From: Apilactobacillus ozensis DSM 23829 = JCM 17196
GTDB taxonomy: Bacteria; Bacillota; Bacilli; Lactobacillales; Lactobacillaceae
Length of the DNA: 64,000 nucleotides
NCBI RefSeq assembly: GCF_001435995.1
Contig: NZ_AYYQ01000031.1
Location: 62,001 to 126,000 of the forward strand
Direction: 5' to 3'
Shown: piece after piece, positions 17,538 through 26,735 of the stretch
Layout of the letters: each line of letters starts with the position of its first letter
How positions within the stretch are numbered: the stretch's first letter is position 1
Notes under the pieces: generated by a model
What the model was told of the DNA's origin: nothing
The model's input: the letters and a program-made list of their open reading frames with translations, nothing else
Database searches by the model: none
Position numbers and translations under genes: made by a program

Positions 17538-17900
17538 ACCATTCCAGTTTCTGTAACCATTTTTAAGAATACTGATATTATCAAATCCATTTTTATGTAG
17601 AAAAATGGCTGTTCTAATACTAATATTACTACCTTGATCATATAAATAAACTGGCAAATCTTTTCTGATGTTAGAGTAAAAAGTTTTCATTGTAGAATAT
17701 GGCAGATTCCTTGCACCTAGAATGTGGCCTGCATTAAAATCCTTTTTCTCTCTCAAATCTATAATTTGAGCTCTTCGACTACCATTTTTAAATTCTTCTT
17801 CGGTAATAAACTTAGCAAATTGCTTTACTCGCATTCGATTAAAAATAGTCCAACAAATCCAAAGGATAATGATAATCAAAATTAAAATAATCAGAAACAT
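17511..17900 (-). CDS. Membrane-anchored rhodanese-like protein, active-site Cys absent
   Basis: 129 aa: an N-terminal membrane helix (about residues 2-20) and a rhodanese domain with IIDLREKKDFNAGHILGARNLPYS (46-69). The active-site loop reads VYLYDQGSNIS, placing Asp88 where catalytic rhodaneses have Cys, so sulfurtransferase activity is unlikely and a binding role is more plausible. It follows the glucokinase gene in an yqgN-rhomboid-yqgQ-glk-rhodanese operon. Its stop TAG falls in the loop of the transcription terminator. Confidence 0.85.
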   Translation of the reverse strand: MFLIILILIIIILWICWTIFNRMRVKQFAKFITEEEFKNGSRRAQIIDLREKKDFNAGHILGARNLPYSTMKTFYSNIRKDLPVYLYDQGSNISIRTAIFLHKNGFDNISILKNGYRNWNGKTKKSATY

Positions 17901-17933
17901 TTAAATCATTTCTCCTTCTTTTTTAATCAGAAA

Positions 17934-18899
17934 TTATTTTTTGCTTTGTAGTACTAAAGCTCCGGCTCCCATTACACCAGCATCATTACCTAATTGAGCT
18001 AAACGAATCTTAGTTGAGTCTCTAACTGGTCTAAAAGCGTTTTCTTGGAAATATTTTGTAGTTGGTTGTAATAGTGTGTTTCCAGCATTTGAAACCCCAC
18101 CACCAATAATAATGTTACCAGGGTTTAATGTATTACCTACATTAGATAATGCTAATCCTAAGAAGTAACAAACACGGTCTACAACTTGGTTTGCAAAAAT
18201 ATCGCCGTTATCAGCAAGATAAAATACAATCTTAGAAGTAATTTCTTCGCCAGAATCAATAATTTCTTTTAATCTAGATTTACCAGTAAATTCTGATGAT
18301 AGGTGTTTAGCTACATTAACAACTCCAGTAGCAGATGCATATTGTTCTAGACAACCTCTCTTACCACATGTACACATGAATCCACCTGGTTCAACTGTTA
18401 TATGACCAATTTCACCGGCACCACCATTAATTCCATGTACTAACTGTCCGTCGGTAATGACACCACCACCAACACCAGTTCCTAGAGTTACGAAAACAAC
18501 GTCAGAATCCTTGCTTCCAGCACCTTTCCAGTATTCACCTAATGAAGCTACGTTAGCATCATTATCGATAAAGAAAGGAATTCCCAAAGCTTTTTCGATT
18601 TGGTCTTTGATGTGTTGAGTAGTTTTCCAGTTTAGATTATAAGCACCAATAACAGTACCAGCATCTCTGTTAACGGAACCAGGAGTACCCATTCCAATAC
18701 CAATAAAATCATCGATAACATGGTTAGAATTTTCCATATTTTTGTTGATTGATTTAATGATATTAGGAACAATATTTCCACCGTTACCGCTTACATCTGT
18801 TGGTATAGCCCACTTTTCTAAGACTTCACCCTTTTCAGTTAAAAATGCAAGTTTGGTGGTGGTTCCTCCTAAATCAATTCCAATTAACTTCTTTACCAT
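17934..18899 (-). CDS. glcK: ROK-family glucokinase
   Basis: Phosphorylates glucose to glucose 6-phosphate. The 321-aa chain has the ATP-binding IGIDLGGTTTKLA at 6-18, the sugar-binding DNDANVASLGEYWKG, the second ATP motif VTLGTGVGGG, and the ROK zinc cluster CTCGKRGCLEQYAS with its His in GEIGHITVEPGG. AGGAGGAA precedes the ATG. The order yqgN, rhomboid, yqgQ, glcK matches Bacillus. Confidence 0.94.
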   Translation of the reverse strand: MVKKLIGIDLGGTTTKLAFLTEKGEVLEKWAIPTDVSGNGGNIVPNIIKSINKNMENSNHVIDDFIGIGMGTPGSVNRDAGTVIGAYNLNWKTTQHIKDQIEKALGIPFFIDNDANVASLGEYWKGAGSKDSDVVFVTLGTGVGGGVITDGQLVHGINGGAGEIGHITVEPGGFMCTCGKRGCLEQYASATGVVNVAKHLSSEFTGKSRLKEIIDSGEEITSKIVFYLADNGDIFANQVVDRVCYFLGLALSNVGNTLNPGNIIIGGGVSNAGNTLLQPTTKYFQENAFRPVRDSTKIRLAQLGNDAGVMGAGALVLQSKK

Positions 18900-18901
18900 G
18901 A

Positions 18902-19129
18902 TTAAATTCCTCCTAAGTGACTTTTATTCTTAGCCTTATTCTCTTCAATTTTATGTTCATGATTAAGCACTAACTTCGATTGAATAAATTGCTTTTTAGA
19001 AATAAGATCAGCATCATGTAAATGGTCTATTTCTAAAGCCATGACTTCAATATCCCATAGTCTTTTACCAACATAAACATATGTTCCAAATTTTTTCAAT
19101 AACTGTTGAACATCATACAACGTTTTCAT
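18902..19129 (-). CDS. yqgQ: YqgQ family protein (DUF910)
   Basis: 75-aa helical protein of unknown function, always found before glucokinase in Firmicutes. The family core MKTLYDVQQLLKKFGTYVY and GKRLWDIEVMALEI is clear. The C-terminus here is longer and Lys/Asn-rich compared with Bacillus. The ATG at 19127-19129 is favoured (AGGATGTGGG upstream) over an in-frame Met at 19156. Confidence 0.85.
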   Translation of the reverse strand: MKTLYDVQQLLKKFGTYVYVGKRLWDIEVMALEIDHLHDADLISKKQFIQSKLVLNHEHKIEENKAKNKSHLGGI

Positions 19130-19165
19130 TGTCCCACATCCTAAAGAAAAATGCACTAAATAATT

Positions 19166-19843
19166 TTAATAACTTGATGAAAAACCTATTTTAAGCATTG
19201 ATACACTAATTATTAAAACCATAATAAATGCAACAACTCTCTTCATTTTACTAATATTTGGATTATTAGGCAAGCTAAAAACATAAGCATATAAAAAACC
19301 ACCGATGAGTCCGCCAATATGTCCATACATATCAACATTAGGCATCATCAAATCAATTCCTATATTTAAAATAATTAAAAAGGAAAAACTTTTAGCCAAA
19401 CTTCTTATAAAAATATTATTATGAAAATTTTCGCCTAACATTAAATAAACACCGAAAAGTCCAAATAGTGAAGTACTTGCACCAGCACTAATAGAATTAT
19501 TACTAAAGGCAAAACTTACCATGTTACCCATTATTCCGGATAATAAAAATATAAGTAAAAATCTTGTGTGGCCAAAAAAACTTTCTAGCTGAACCCCAAT
19601 AAAATAAAGAGTAATTCCATTAAATAAAATATGCATAAAATCCCAGTGCAAAAATATAGCCGTTAAGAATCGCCAATATTCACCGTCAGCAACTAAAGCA
19701 TGTACATTGGCACCATAATTAATCATTCCATAAGGATTGTTATTTCCAGAAAATAACATGTACAAATAAACGATAATCATAATACCTAATAGCCCTTCGC
19801 TAATAAAAGGTCTATTTTTAATATTATTTATATATTTTTTCAA
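19166..19843 (-). CDS. Rhomboid-family intramembrane serine protease
   Basis: 225 aa with about six membrane segments. The catalytic dyad is visible: Ser123 in GASTSLFGLFG and His175 in YGHIGGLIGG; Asn75 in HILFNGITL corresponds to the oxyanion-hole region. It lacks the long N-terminal soluble and TPR parts of Bacillus YqgP (GluP), so it is a minimal rhomboid. Located between yqgN and yqgQ as in Bacillus. Confidence 0.93.
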   Translation of the reverse strand: MKKYINNIKNRPFISEGLLGIMIIVYLYMLFSGNNNPYGMINYGANVHALVADGEYWRFLTAIFLHWDFMHILFNGITLYFIGVQLESFFGHTRFLLIFLLSGIMGNMVSFAFSNNSISAGASTSLFGLFGVYLMLGENFHNNIFIRSLAKSFSFLIILNIGIDLMMPNVDMYGHIGGLIGGFLYAYVFSLPNNPNISKMKRVVAFIMVLIISVSMLKIGFSSSY

Positions 19844-19859
19844 AATATCTCCAATCTTT

Positions 19860-20393
19860 TTAATAAATAATTTTATTAATTTTTATATCAAATTGATTCA
19901 CTACCCATTTAGGTGTCTCTACTAATTGATAGCTTGTAGCAAGTGCAACTGTGAAGCCTTCATAGTCAGCCAAATAACGATCATAATAACCACCACCAAA
20001 GCCTAAGCGGTTATTACTTAATTTATCAAAGCAAAGTCCAGGAACTACGATTAAATCTATGTTTTGTTTATAGATAATTGGAGCTGTAACTGGCTCTAAT
20101 ATACCAAATTTACTTTTAATCAACTTAGTATTTTCATTATATAAATAAAATTGCATTTTATGATTTGAAAGTGTCTTGGGAACTACAACTTGCTTACCTG
20201 ATTTCCAACATTTTTCGATAATTGGAAACGTATCAATTTCTATTTTTGAATTTAACGTAACAGCAATTGTAGAAGCATTTTTAAATTCGTCTAACTCAAA
20301 TAGTTTGGTATATAAAGATGAATAATTTTGTTTAAAAATATTAGCACTATTAAGTTTTTTTATTATTTCATTTCTAAATTCTTGCTTATTCAT
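19860..20393 (-). CDS. 5-formyltetrahydrofolate cyclo-ligase
   Basis: Converts 5-formyl-THF to 5,10-methenyl-THF using ATP. The 177-aa chain carries the family signature NRLGFGGGYYDRYL near 128-141 and VVPGLCFD before it. Equivalent to Bacillus YqgN and in the same place, downstream of rpmG and upstream of the rhomboid gene. Confidence 0.92.
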   Translation of the reverse strand: MNKQEFRNEIIKKLNSANIFKQNYSSLYTKLFELDEFKNASTIAVTLNSKIEIDTFPIIEKCWKSGKQVVVPKTLSNHKMQFYLYNENTKLIKSKFGILEPVTAPIIYKQNIDLIVVPGLCFDKLSNNRLGFGGGYYDRYLADYEGFTVALATSYQLVETPKWVVNQFDIKINKIIY

Positions 20394-20417
20394 AAGAATT
20401 CACCAACTTTTGAGTAA

Positions 20418-20448
20418 TAAAAAAGGGTTTGGGTAAAAACCCAAAACC
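20418..20448 (-). terminator. Terminator of rpmG
   Basis: Minus-strand hairpin TTTGGGT/ACCCAAA followed by CCC and six T, starting at the rpmG stop codon. Confidence 0.8.
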
Positions 20449-20598
20449 TTATTTTGTTTCACGATGCAATGTAACTTTTCTTTCACGTGGGCAGTACTTA
20501 TTTAATTCTAAACGGTCGGGGTTATTACGACGACTCTTAGTAGATAAGTAATTACGTTCATGACATTCAGTACATTCTAAAGTAATGTGTACTCGCAT
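20449..20598 (-). CDS. rpmG: 50S ribosomal protein L33
   Basis: 49-aa L33: opens [17 protein letters not shown], continues [19 protein letters not shown] and ends HRETK. GGAGGTG precedes the ATG. It has the first CxxC pair (Cys9, Cys12) and Cys36, but the fourth cysteine of the zinc-binding form is replaced (YCPRERK). Bacillus has a similar three-cysteine paralogue. Confidence 0.95.
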   Translation of the reverse strand: MRVHITLECTECHERNYLSTKSRRNNPDRLELNKYCPRERKVTLHRETK

Positions 20599-20732
20599 AT
20601 GTTCTGCACCTCCAAATTACGTTTTTTAATTTAATAGATATAAACAACTGTCAACTTTTAATATGTTATCATTTTTTAACCAATTTTACCAGTATTATTA
20701 TAAACATTGTTAAGGAAATTTACTTAACACCC

Positions 20733-22772
20733 TTATTTAAAATCATCACTGGATTGAACATATTTCCAATATGCCTGATAAATCTGTTTAGCTAATGTTA
20801 TATTATTGCTTTCGGCATCAACTGGTAGATTAGGAATGGCAACTGCTACAACTACTTGCGGATCATCTGAAGGCGCATATGAAGCTAAAGTTAAGTTAAC
20901 AGTTTCTTTACCATTATAAAAACTTTGTGCAGTACCAGTTTTAGCTGAAATTTCAGGTTTAATTTCATTCAATTGCATACCAGTTCTAAATTGGTTAGTA
21001 CCATGAACAACATTATATAAACCTTTTTTAACTACAGCTAATTCTGAAGGCTTGATGTCAATCTTATTTAACACGTTAGGAGTAACTGAATATTTTACTG
21101 GTCCCATTTTACCATCTTTATTAGTTCCACGAATATTTTGAACTATATGTGGTTGAACTCGATATCCACCATTAGCAATAGTAGACATGTATTGAGCAAC
21201 TTGAATCATGGTATAAGAATCGTAGTTCCCATAAGACATATCTAGAGCCTTACCTAAATGATTAATACCGCTAGGGCCTTTAAAACCAGTGGTTTCACCA
21301 GGCAAATCAATACCAGTTTTAACTCCTAAACCAAATTGATTAAAGTAACCGCGCATAGTATTAAACACATCTGGATTCATACTAGTTAAAGGTCCACCAG
21401 GCTTGTATCCTCCTTCTTTCATAGCAAGTTGCATCATATAAGAGTTAGAAGATATTTCTAAGGCTGTAGAAGCATCGACAGCAACATTATTAGATCCACT
21501 GTGGTTAAACCAAGAAGATTTATTAAAAATAGGTCTATCAACTAAAACTGAGTTAGTTGGTGTAATTACTTTATCCATTAAAGCTCCTGAGACCATAGCA
21601 CCCTTAACAACAGATCCCATAACAATTCCACTGTTGATAGTTCCTAATGCATTAGGCGTCTCTTTTCCGGTAGAAGGGTTTCTATCTACACCAGCTAAGC
21701 CCACAATTGCTCCAGTGTTAGGATTCATAACTACAGCATATGCTCCAGTTGAATATCCAGCACCTCGATCCGCATTAGTAACTAATTCTTGAAGTTTCTT
21801 TTGGAACTGACTATTGACTGTTAATTGTAGGTTATCACCTTTTTGCCCGCCATATTTTTTAATCATATTAGACATAGATGAATTTTCACTACTTATTTTT
21901 ACCTGAGTTTGAGACTTAGAACCTCTTAAAACTGGTTCATACTTAGCTTCTAGGTAACTTTGTCCAACACTATCATTTCGAGAATATCCCTGAGCAAGTA
22001 AGGAATTAATTTTATCAGAAGGCAATCCTGCTTTTTCTGATGAAACTGTTCCTATGATACTTTGAATAGAAGATCCATTAGGATAATCTCTAGTCCAACT
22101 ATCACCTACTTGAACTCCTGGCATTTCAGATAAATGTTCACCCACTTCAGCCAATTCTTTGCTAGTTACACCAGTGCTTTTAATGTAAGTAGTTGATAAC
22201 TGATAGGCCCCACTCATTTTTTGAAAAATTGCAGCTGCATTCTTAGCGCGTTTATTGAAAACAATGTTTTTGTCATTTTTAACGTATTCTAATTCTTTTT
22301 GATATTGTTCATCCGGAGTTGTATCTTTAGCAAAGGTTAATTTGCTAGCAACATTTTTTAAGTTTTCTGGATTAGCTAAATAGTATTCAGCTTTTTGATT
22401 AGGAGTTAGCACAATATCGTTCAAGCTTAAATATTTACTTAAATTATTGGCTATATTATATAGTTCAGAACTAGTAACATTTAAAGCTTTAGTATACTGA
22501 ATGGCTTGATGCGCTTTATTACCTACCAAAACCCTTCCAGCTGAGTCATAAATCATCCCTCTCTGCACATTTCCTAGCTTAGTAGCATTATCAGAACGAT
22601 TGACTTCCGCTTTATATTTATTACCGTTTATAATTTGTAAAATAGCTAGCTGTGCAACCAAAACTGCAAATAAAATTCCCACTATTATAAATATAAAATT
22701 TAATCTAAAAGGAATACGCGATTTGTTACTACCACCATCGCTATTAAAAACTTTTTTTAAAAAATTATTCAA
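20733..22772 (-). CDS. Class B penicillin-binding protein (PBP2 family, elongation-type)
   Basis: Monofunctional D,D-transpeptidase cross-linking peptidoglycan. Called from the TTG at 22770-22772 (AAGGAG ten bases upstream), giving 679 aa; no ATG lies nearby. One membrane helix at about residues 25-48, a PBP dimer domain, then the transpeptidase with SVVK (Ser387), SSN (441-443) and KTGTAQ (611-616). No PASTA repeats. Its proximity to rpmG-yqgN-yqgP-glcK matches Bacillus pbpA (PBP2A), so a role in lateral wall growth is inferred. Confidence 0.92.
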   Translation of the reverse strand: MNNFLKKVFNSDGGSNKSRIPFRLNFIFIIVGILFAVLVAQLAILQIINGNKYKAEVNRSDNATKLGNVQRGMIYDSAGRVLVGNKAHQAIQYTKALNVTSSELYNIANNLSKYLSLNDIVLTPNQKAEYYLANPENLKNVASKLTFAKDTTPDEQYQKELEYVKNDKNIVFNKRAKNAAAIFQKMSGAYQLSTTYIKSTGVTSKELAEVGEHLSEMPGVQVGDSWTRDYPNGSSIQSIIGTVSSEKAGLPSDKINSLLAQGYSRNDSVGQSYLEAKYEPVLRGSKSQTQVKISSENSSMSNMIKKYGGQKGDNLQLTVNSQFQKKLQELVTNADRGAGYSTGAYAVVMNPNTGAIVGLAGVDRNPSTGKETPNALGTINSGIVMGSVVKGAMVSGALMDKVITPTNSVLVDRPIFNKSSWFNHSGSNNVAVDASTALEISSNSYMMQLAMKEGGYKPGGPLTSMNPDVFNTMRGYFNQFGLGVKTGIDLPGETTGFKGPSGINHLGKALDMSYGNYDSYTMIQVAQYMSTIANGGYRVQPHIVQNIRGTNKDGKMGPVKYSVTPNVLNKIDIKPSELAVVKKGLYNVVHGTNQFRTGMQLNEIKPEISAKTGTAQSFYNGKETVNLTLASYAPSDDPQVVVAVAIPNLPVDAESNNITLAKQIYQAYWKYVQSSDDFK

Positions 22773-22881
22773 ATCAATGAGTCTCCTTAGTATCTTATAT
22801 TCAATATTTATATTGTATGTAATAGACATCAAATTGTACAATAAAAATATAGCATATAAAAACAGTTTATGAGGTGAAATT

Positions 22882-25485
22882 GTGTTTAAATTTTCGCAAA
22901 GAAGCTTAAAAAAAGCAGCACCAATTTTATTAAGTTTCTTAATACCAATATTAATTATGACATCTTACTTTGCATACCGCAATATGTTTCCATTCGGAAA
23001 TAGCAGTTTATTAACAGTCGATTTAGGTCAACAATACGTGGATTTTTTTAAATATTATCGTGAAAATTTAGGTAATTGGCATCAAATGATTTACTCTTTT
23101 TCAAATGGATATGGAAACTCGATGCTTGGTACGTGGTCTTATTATTTAATGAGTCCACTAAATATTGTTTTACTTTTCTTTAAAGCAAGCAATCTTAACA
23201 TCGCCATTTTAATAATTACGTTACTAAAGTATGGATTATCTGGCGCTAGCTTTGCATATTTAATTAAAAAAGATAAAAACATCATCTTAAGCAATGCTTA
23301 TGTTCCAATATTTTCTTCCGTGTACGCTTTAAATGGATGGATGATAGCTAACCAATTGAATATCATGTGGTTAGACGGAATGATATTTTTACCTATAATT
23401 ATCTTAGGTGTGAATAAAATAGTAGAAAAAAATAATTGTAAAACTTACATCATCGCATTGTCATTAATGATTATAATTAACTACTATATTGGGTATATGA
23501 TTTGTATTTTTTCATTACTATATTTTATATATTATTTTGCTATAAAACTAGGAAATATCCAAAATAAATTAAAAACAGTAGCCAATTTTATAATTAGTTC
23601 TATAGTTTCAGGCATGCTGTCCGCTTGGATTTTAATACCCACTATTTTTGAGATAGCTAGCAGTAAAGGTAGCTATACCATAAATAATATTAAATGGAAA
23701 TTTGAGTATTTTCCATTCGATATGCTTGGAAAACTTTTTAATGGTACTTTTGATTTCAGCCAAATGCCAAGTGGCACCCCCAATATTTTTGTAGGATGCG
23801 TTGTTTGTATCATGTTCATTGCATACTTTTTCAGTAAAAATATTAACTTGAAAAATAAGGTACTAACATTAACTTTGACTTTAATATTGATATTATCAAT
23901 GTGTTTTGAGCCCCTAGATTTAGTTTGGCACGCTATGCAATTTCCAATTTGGTATCCATATCGTTTCTCTTTTATATTTTGTTTTTGGATGATATACATC
24001 GCGTTAATCAGCTGGTCGAAAACTCCTAGTAACTTGCCTGTTAAGTTATTTTATAAAATTTCGATTATTATTTTAGTGGTTTTAGTATATATCGGAGTGA
24101 ATATTAAAAAATTTAAATATCTATCTTTAGAAAAATATACTATTTCATTGTTACTAGTGGGAATTACAATAATAATACTAATCAAATTAAATAAAAATAG
24201 TAATCTTTTCAAAATGTTATTTATATTAATAACGCTTTCCGATATTTCTGCAAATGTTTTTAATTCATTAAATTCCATATCATATGTTTCGAATACAGAC
24301 TACACTCAATATAACAAAACGGTTAATGAAAACGTAAGCGAAATAAAAAATTACAATAAAGGATTCTATCGTATAGCAAAAACATTTTTCAGAACTAAGG
24401 ATGATCCACTAGAATTAAACTACTATGGAGGATCAACTTTTAATTCGATGATGTCACCATCAGAACAACAATTTGCAAATAACATTGGTATTCCTAACAC
24501 CTCTGGTTCAGTGGAATATTCAAATGGAACAGTTGTTACCGACGCAATTTTAGGCTATCGATATATTATTGATAATCCTTATAATAATTTAAAAATGGCT
24601 CAAAAGATTTCTAAGAGATATGATTTGGGCTTATACAAGTCAGAGTTTTTATATAAACTACAAAATTTGTACAATCCATATGCTGTTTCACTAATTTTTA
24701 ACGCTAACAAACAAATCATTTCCAATAAAAATCAAAATAACAATCCTATTTTATACCAAAATCAGATGCTAAATAGTATTTATGGAAATAATATTAATAT
24801 ATTCAAAAAGATTCCGTTTAGCAAAGTGAAATTTAACAATATTAAAAACACTGACAATGACATTAGTAATGCAATACTAACCAAGAAAAACTTATTGAAG
24901 AATGGTAATTTAAGGTTATATTATACCTTACCTAAAAATAGCATTAATTATTTAAATTTCAGCCAAAATATGAACCAAAAAAGTTGTGAAGTTAAAATTA
25001 ATAACCAAAATGTTATTATTCCAAATAACCTTCAAAATAATTTAGTTGTTAGTGTTCCAAATACCCACAAAGGCTATATAGATATAGACATTAAAAAATC
25101 AAACAATTTATTTTTACAAGATTTTAATTTATACAGTGTCAATATCAACAAGTTTAAAAAAGTCATGTCTACTATTAAATCCAATGAAGCTCATAATTTA
25201 ATAATTAACGATGACCAAATAAAAGCTAACATTAAAGTTAAAAATAATAACTTGTTAGCCACAACTATTCCATACGATAAAAACTGGTGCTTAAAAGTAG
25301 ATGGTCAATCGGTTAAAACTATAAAGTGGAATGATAATTTTATTGCTGCTAAAGTTGCTAAGGGTAAACATACTATCGATTTTAGCTATCAAAATAATAA
25401 ACTTCTACTAAGTTTAATAATTAGTATGATTAGTTTAATAATTACACTGATATACTATTGCATAATAAAAAAGCGATTGAAATAA
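22882..25485 (+). CDS. YfhO-family polytopic membrane protein (GT-C-type)
   Basis: 867 aa with about a dozen N-terminal membrane helices, a large extracellular domain (about 450-830) and a final membrane helix. The N-terminal loop LLTVDLGQQYVDFFKYY with a conserved Asp is the family signature. In Bacillus, YfhO transfers sugar from an undecaprenyl carrier to lipoteichoic acid outside the membrane; a similar role is inferred. GTG start with GAGGTG upstream. Divergent from the PBP gene; Asn/Lys-rich like its neighbours. Confidence 0.88.
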   Translation: MFKFSQRSLKKAAPILLSFLIPILIMTSYFAYRNMFPFGNSSLLTVDLGQQYVDFFKYYRENLGNWHQMIYSFSNGYGNSMLGTWSYYLMSPLNIVLLFFKASNLNIAILIITLLKYGLSGASFAYLIKKDKNIILSNAYVPIFSSVYALNGWMIANQLNIMWLDGMIFLPIIILGVNKIVEKNNCKTYIIALSLMIIINYYIGYMICIFSLLYFIYYFAIKLGNIQNKLKTVANFIISSIVSGMLSAWILIPTIFEIASSKGSYTINNIKWKFEYFPFDMLGKLFNGTFDFSQMPSGTPNIFVGCVVCIMFIAYFFSKNINLKNKVLTLTLTLILILSMCFEPLDLVWHAMQFPIWYPYRFSFIFCFWMIYIALISWSKTPSNLPVKLFYKISIIILVVLVYIGVNIKKFKYLSLEKYTISLLLVGITIIILIKLNKNSNLFKMLFILITLSDISANVFNSLNSISYVSNTDYTQYNKTVNENVSEIKNYNKGFYRIAKTFFRTKDDPLELNYYGGSTFNSMMSPSEQQFANNIGIPNTSGSVEYSNGTVVTDAILGYRYIIDNPYNNLKMAQKISKRYDLGLYKSEFLYKLQNLYNPYAVSLIFNANKQIISNKNQNNNPILYQNQMLNSIYGNNINIFKKIPFSKVKFNNIKNTDNDISNAILTKKNLLKNGNLRLYYTLPKNSINYLNFSQNMNQKSCEVKINNQNVIIPNNLQNNLVVSVPNTHKGYIDIDIKKSNNLFLQDFNLYSVNINKFKKVMSTIKSNEAHNLIINDDQIKANIKVKNNNLLATTIPYDKNWCLKVDGQSVKTIKWNDNFIAAKVAKGKHTIDFSYQNNKLLLSLIISMISLIITLIYYCIIKKRLK

Positions 25486-25500
25486 TTCAATCGCTTTTTT
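25467..25500. terminator. Bidirectional terminator between yfhO-like gene and greA
   Basis: Perfect 15-bp stem AAAAAAGCGATTGAA with four-base loop. It overlaps the last codons of the yfhO-like gene and ends two bases before the greA stop. Confidence 0.92.
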
Positions 25501-25501
25501 A

Positions 25502-25978
25502 TTATTTAATTTCTATAATTTTAACCTTCATATTACCAGCTGGGATTTCAATTGTTACTTCTTCGTTCAATTTGTGACCTAAAAGTCCTTTTGCAATTGG
25601 CGAATCATTTGAAATTTTACCAGACATTGGGTCAGCTTCAGCAGCACCTACGATTTGGTATTCTTCAGGTTCTTCATCTGGTAATTCTTTAAATGTAACT
25701 TTTTTACCAACACTAACTACATCGCTTTCTACGTTAGCATTATCAACAACTTCTGCATATTGAAGCATGTGTTCAATTGTAGCAATTCTACTTTCTAGCA
25801 TACTTTGTTCATTTTTAGCAGATTCATATTCAGAATTTTCTGATAAATCACCATAACTTCTAGCAATCTTAATTCTTTCAATTATTTTAGGACGTTGATT
25901 CAAACGCAAGTCCTCTAGTTCATGTTCTAGCTTAATTTTACCATCCATTGTCATTGGATATGTTTTTTCATCAGCCAT
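25502..25978 (-). CDS. greA: Transcription elongation factor GreA
   Basis: Reactivates backtracked RNA polymerase by stimulating transcript cleavage. The 158-aa chain has the N-terminal coiled coil ending in the acidic tip region [16 protein letters not shown] (the catalytic Asp/Glu pair) and a C-terminal FKBP-like domain with [16 protein letters not shown]. The ATG at 25976-25978 (MADEKTYP) follows GAGGTG by eight bases. Confidence 0.96.
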   Translation of the reverse strand: MADEKTYPMTMDGKIKLEHELEDLRLNQRPKIIERIKIARSYGDLSENSEYESAKNEQSMLESRIATIEHMLQYAEVVDNANVESDVVSVGKKVTFKELPDEEPEEYQIVGAAEADPMSGKISNDSPIAKGLLGHKLNEEVTIEIPAGNMKVKIIEIK

Positions 25979-26004
25979 ATACAAAACACCTCAAATTTCT
26001 ATTA

Positions 26005-26679
26005 TTAAATTGTTGTATCAATGTTATTAGCAATTCGATTATTACCATGTTTTAATAAAATGGATTGAATTTTCGTAGTTAATAAATCAATAGCAACCTG
26101 ATTTTTACCACCTTCGGGAACGATTATATCAGCATAACGTTTAGTTGGTTCAATAAATTGATGATACATAGGTCTTACGGTTTCCAAATATTGTTGAATA
26201 ACGGAATCTAGCGTCTTGCCTCTTTCTTTAGTATCACGTTGAATTCTTCTCAAAATTCTAATGTCATCATCTGTATCCACAAATACTTTAATATCCATTA
26301 AATCACGCAATCTTTGATCATCAAGAATTAAAATACCTTCAACAATGATAACATCTCTAGGTTCTTGTAGAACAGTTTCTTTACTACGATTTAACTTTTT
26401 ATAATCGTATACTGGTTTTTCAATTGATTCATAGTTAAGTAATTTATTTAAATGTTCTAACAATAAATCTGAGTCAAATGCCAATGGATGATCGTAATTA
26501 GTTTCAGCTCGTTCTTCCATCGTCTTATTTGATTGGTCTTTGTAGTAAGAATCTTGTTGTAAAATCATTAAGGAATGACCTAACAATTGATTAAAAATAG
26601 CTCTACTAACTGTAGTTTTCCCACTACCAGAACCACCTGTAACTCCAATAACTACTGGACGCTTTTTCTTGTTCAACAT
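26005..26679 (-). CDS. udk: Uridine kinase
   Basis: Pyrimidine salvage enzyme phosphorylating uridine and cytidine. 224 aa with P-loop [14 protein letters not shown] at 12-25, [10 protein letters not shown] near 41, NYDHPLAFD near 60, and IVEGILIL near 108. Follows mltG and precedes greA, the order in Bacillus and lactobacilli. Confidence 0.95.
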   Translation of the reverse strand: MLNKKKRPVVIGVTGGSGSGKTTVSRAIFNQLLGHSLMILQQDSYYKDQSNKTMEERAETNYDHPLAFDSDLLLEHLNKLLNYESIEKPVYDYKKLNRSKETVLQEPRDVIIVEGILILDDQRLRDLMDIKVFVDTDDDIRILRRIQRDTKERGKTLDSVIQQYLETVRPMYHQFIEPTKRYADIIVPEGGKNQVAIDLLTTKIQSILLKHGNNRIANNIDTTI

Positions 26680-26735
26680 AACTAATTTACCCTCTCTGTA
26701 GTAACTTTATCTTATAACAAAAATTTTTTCAATAA

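Noticed and set aside
20601-20660. TTGACA at 20649-20654 as rpmG promoter
   Set aside because: The -35 is perfect, but no acceptable -10 lies 16-18 bases away, so I did not list it.
20695-20732. Short inverted repeat TGTTAAG/CTTAACA after the PBP gene
   Set aside because: Only seven weak base pairs and no T-run on the minus strand; not convincing as a terminator.
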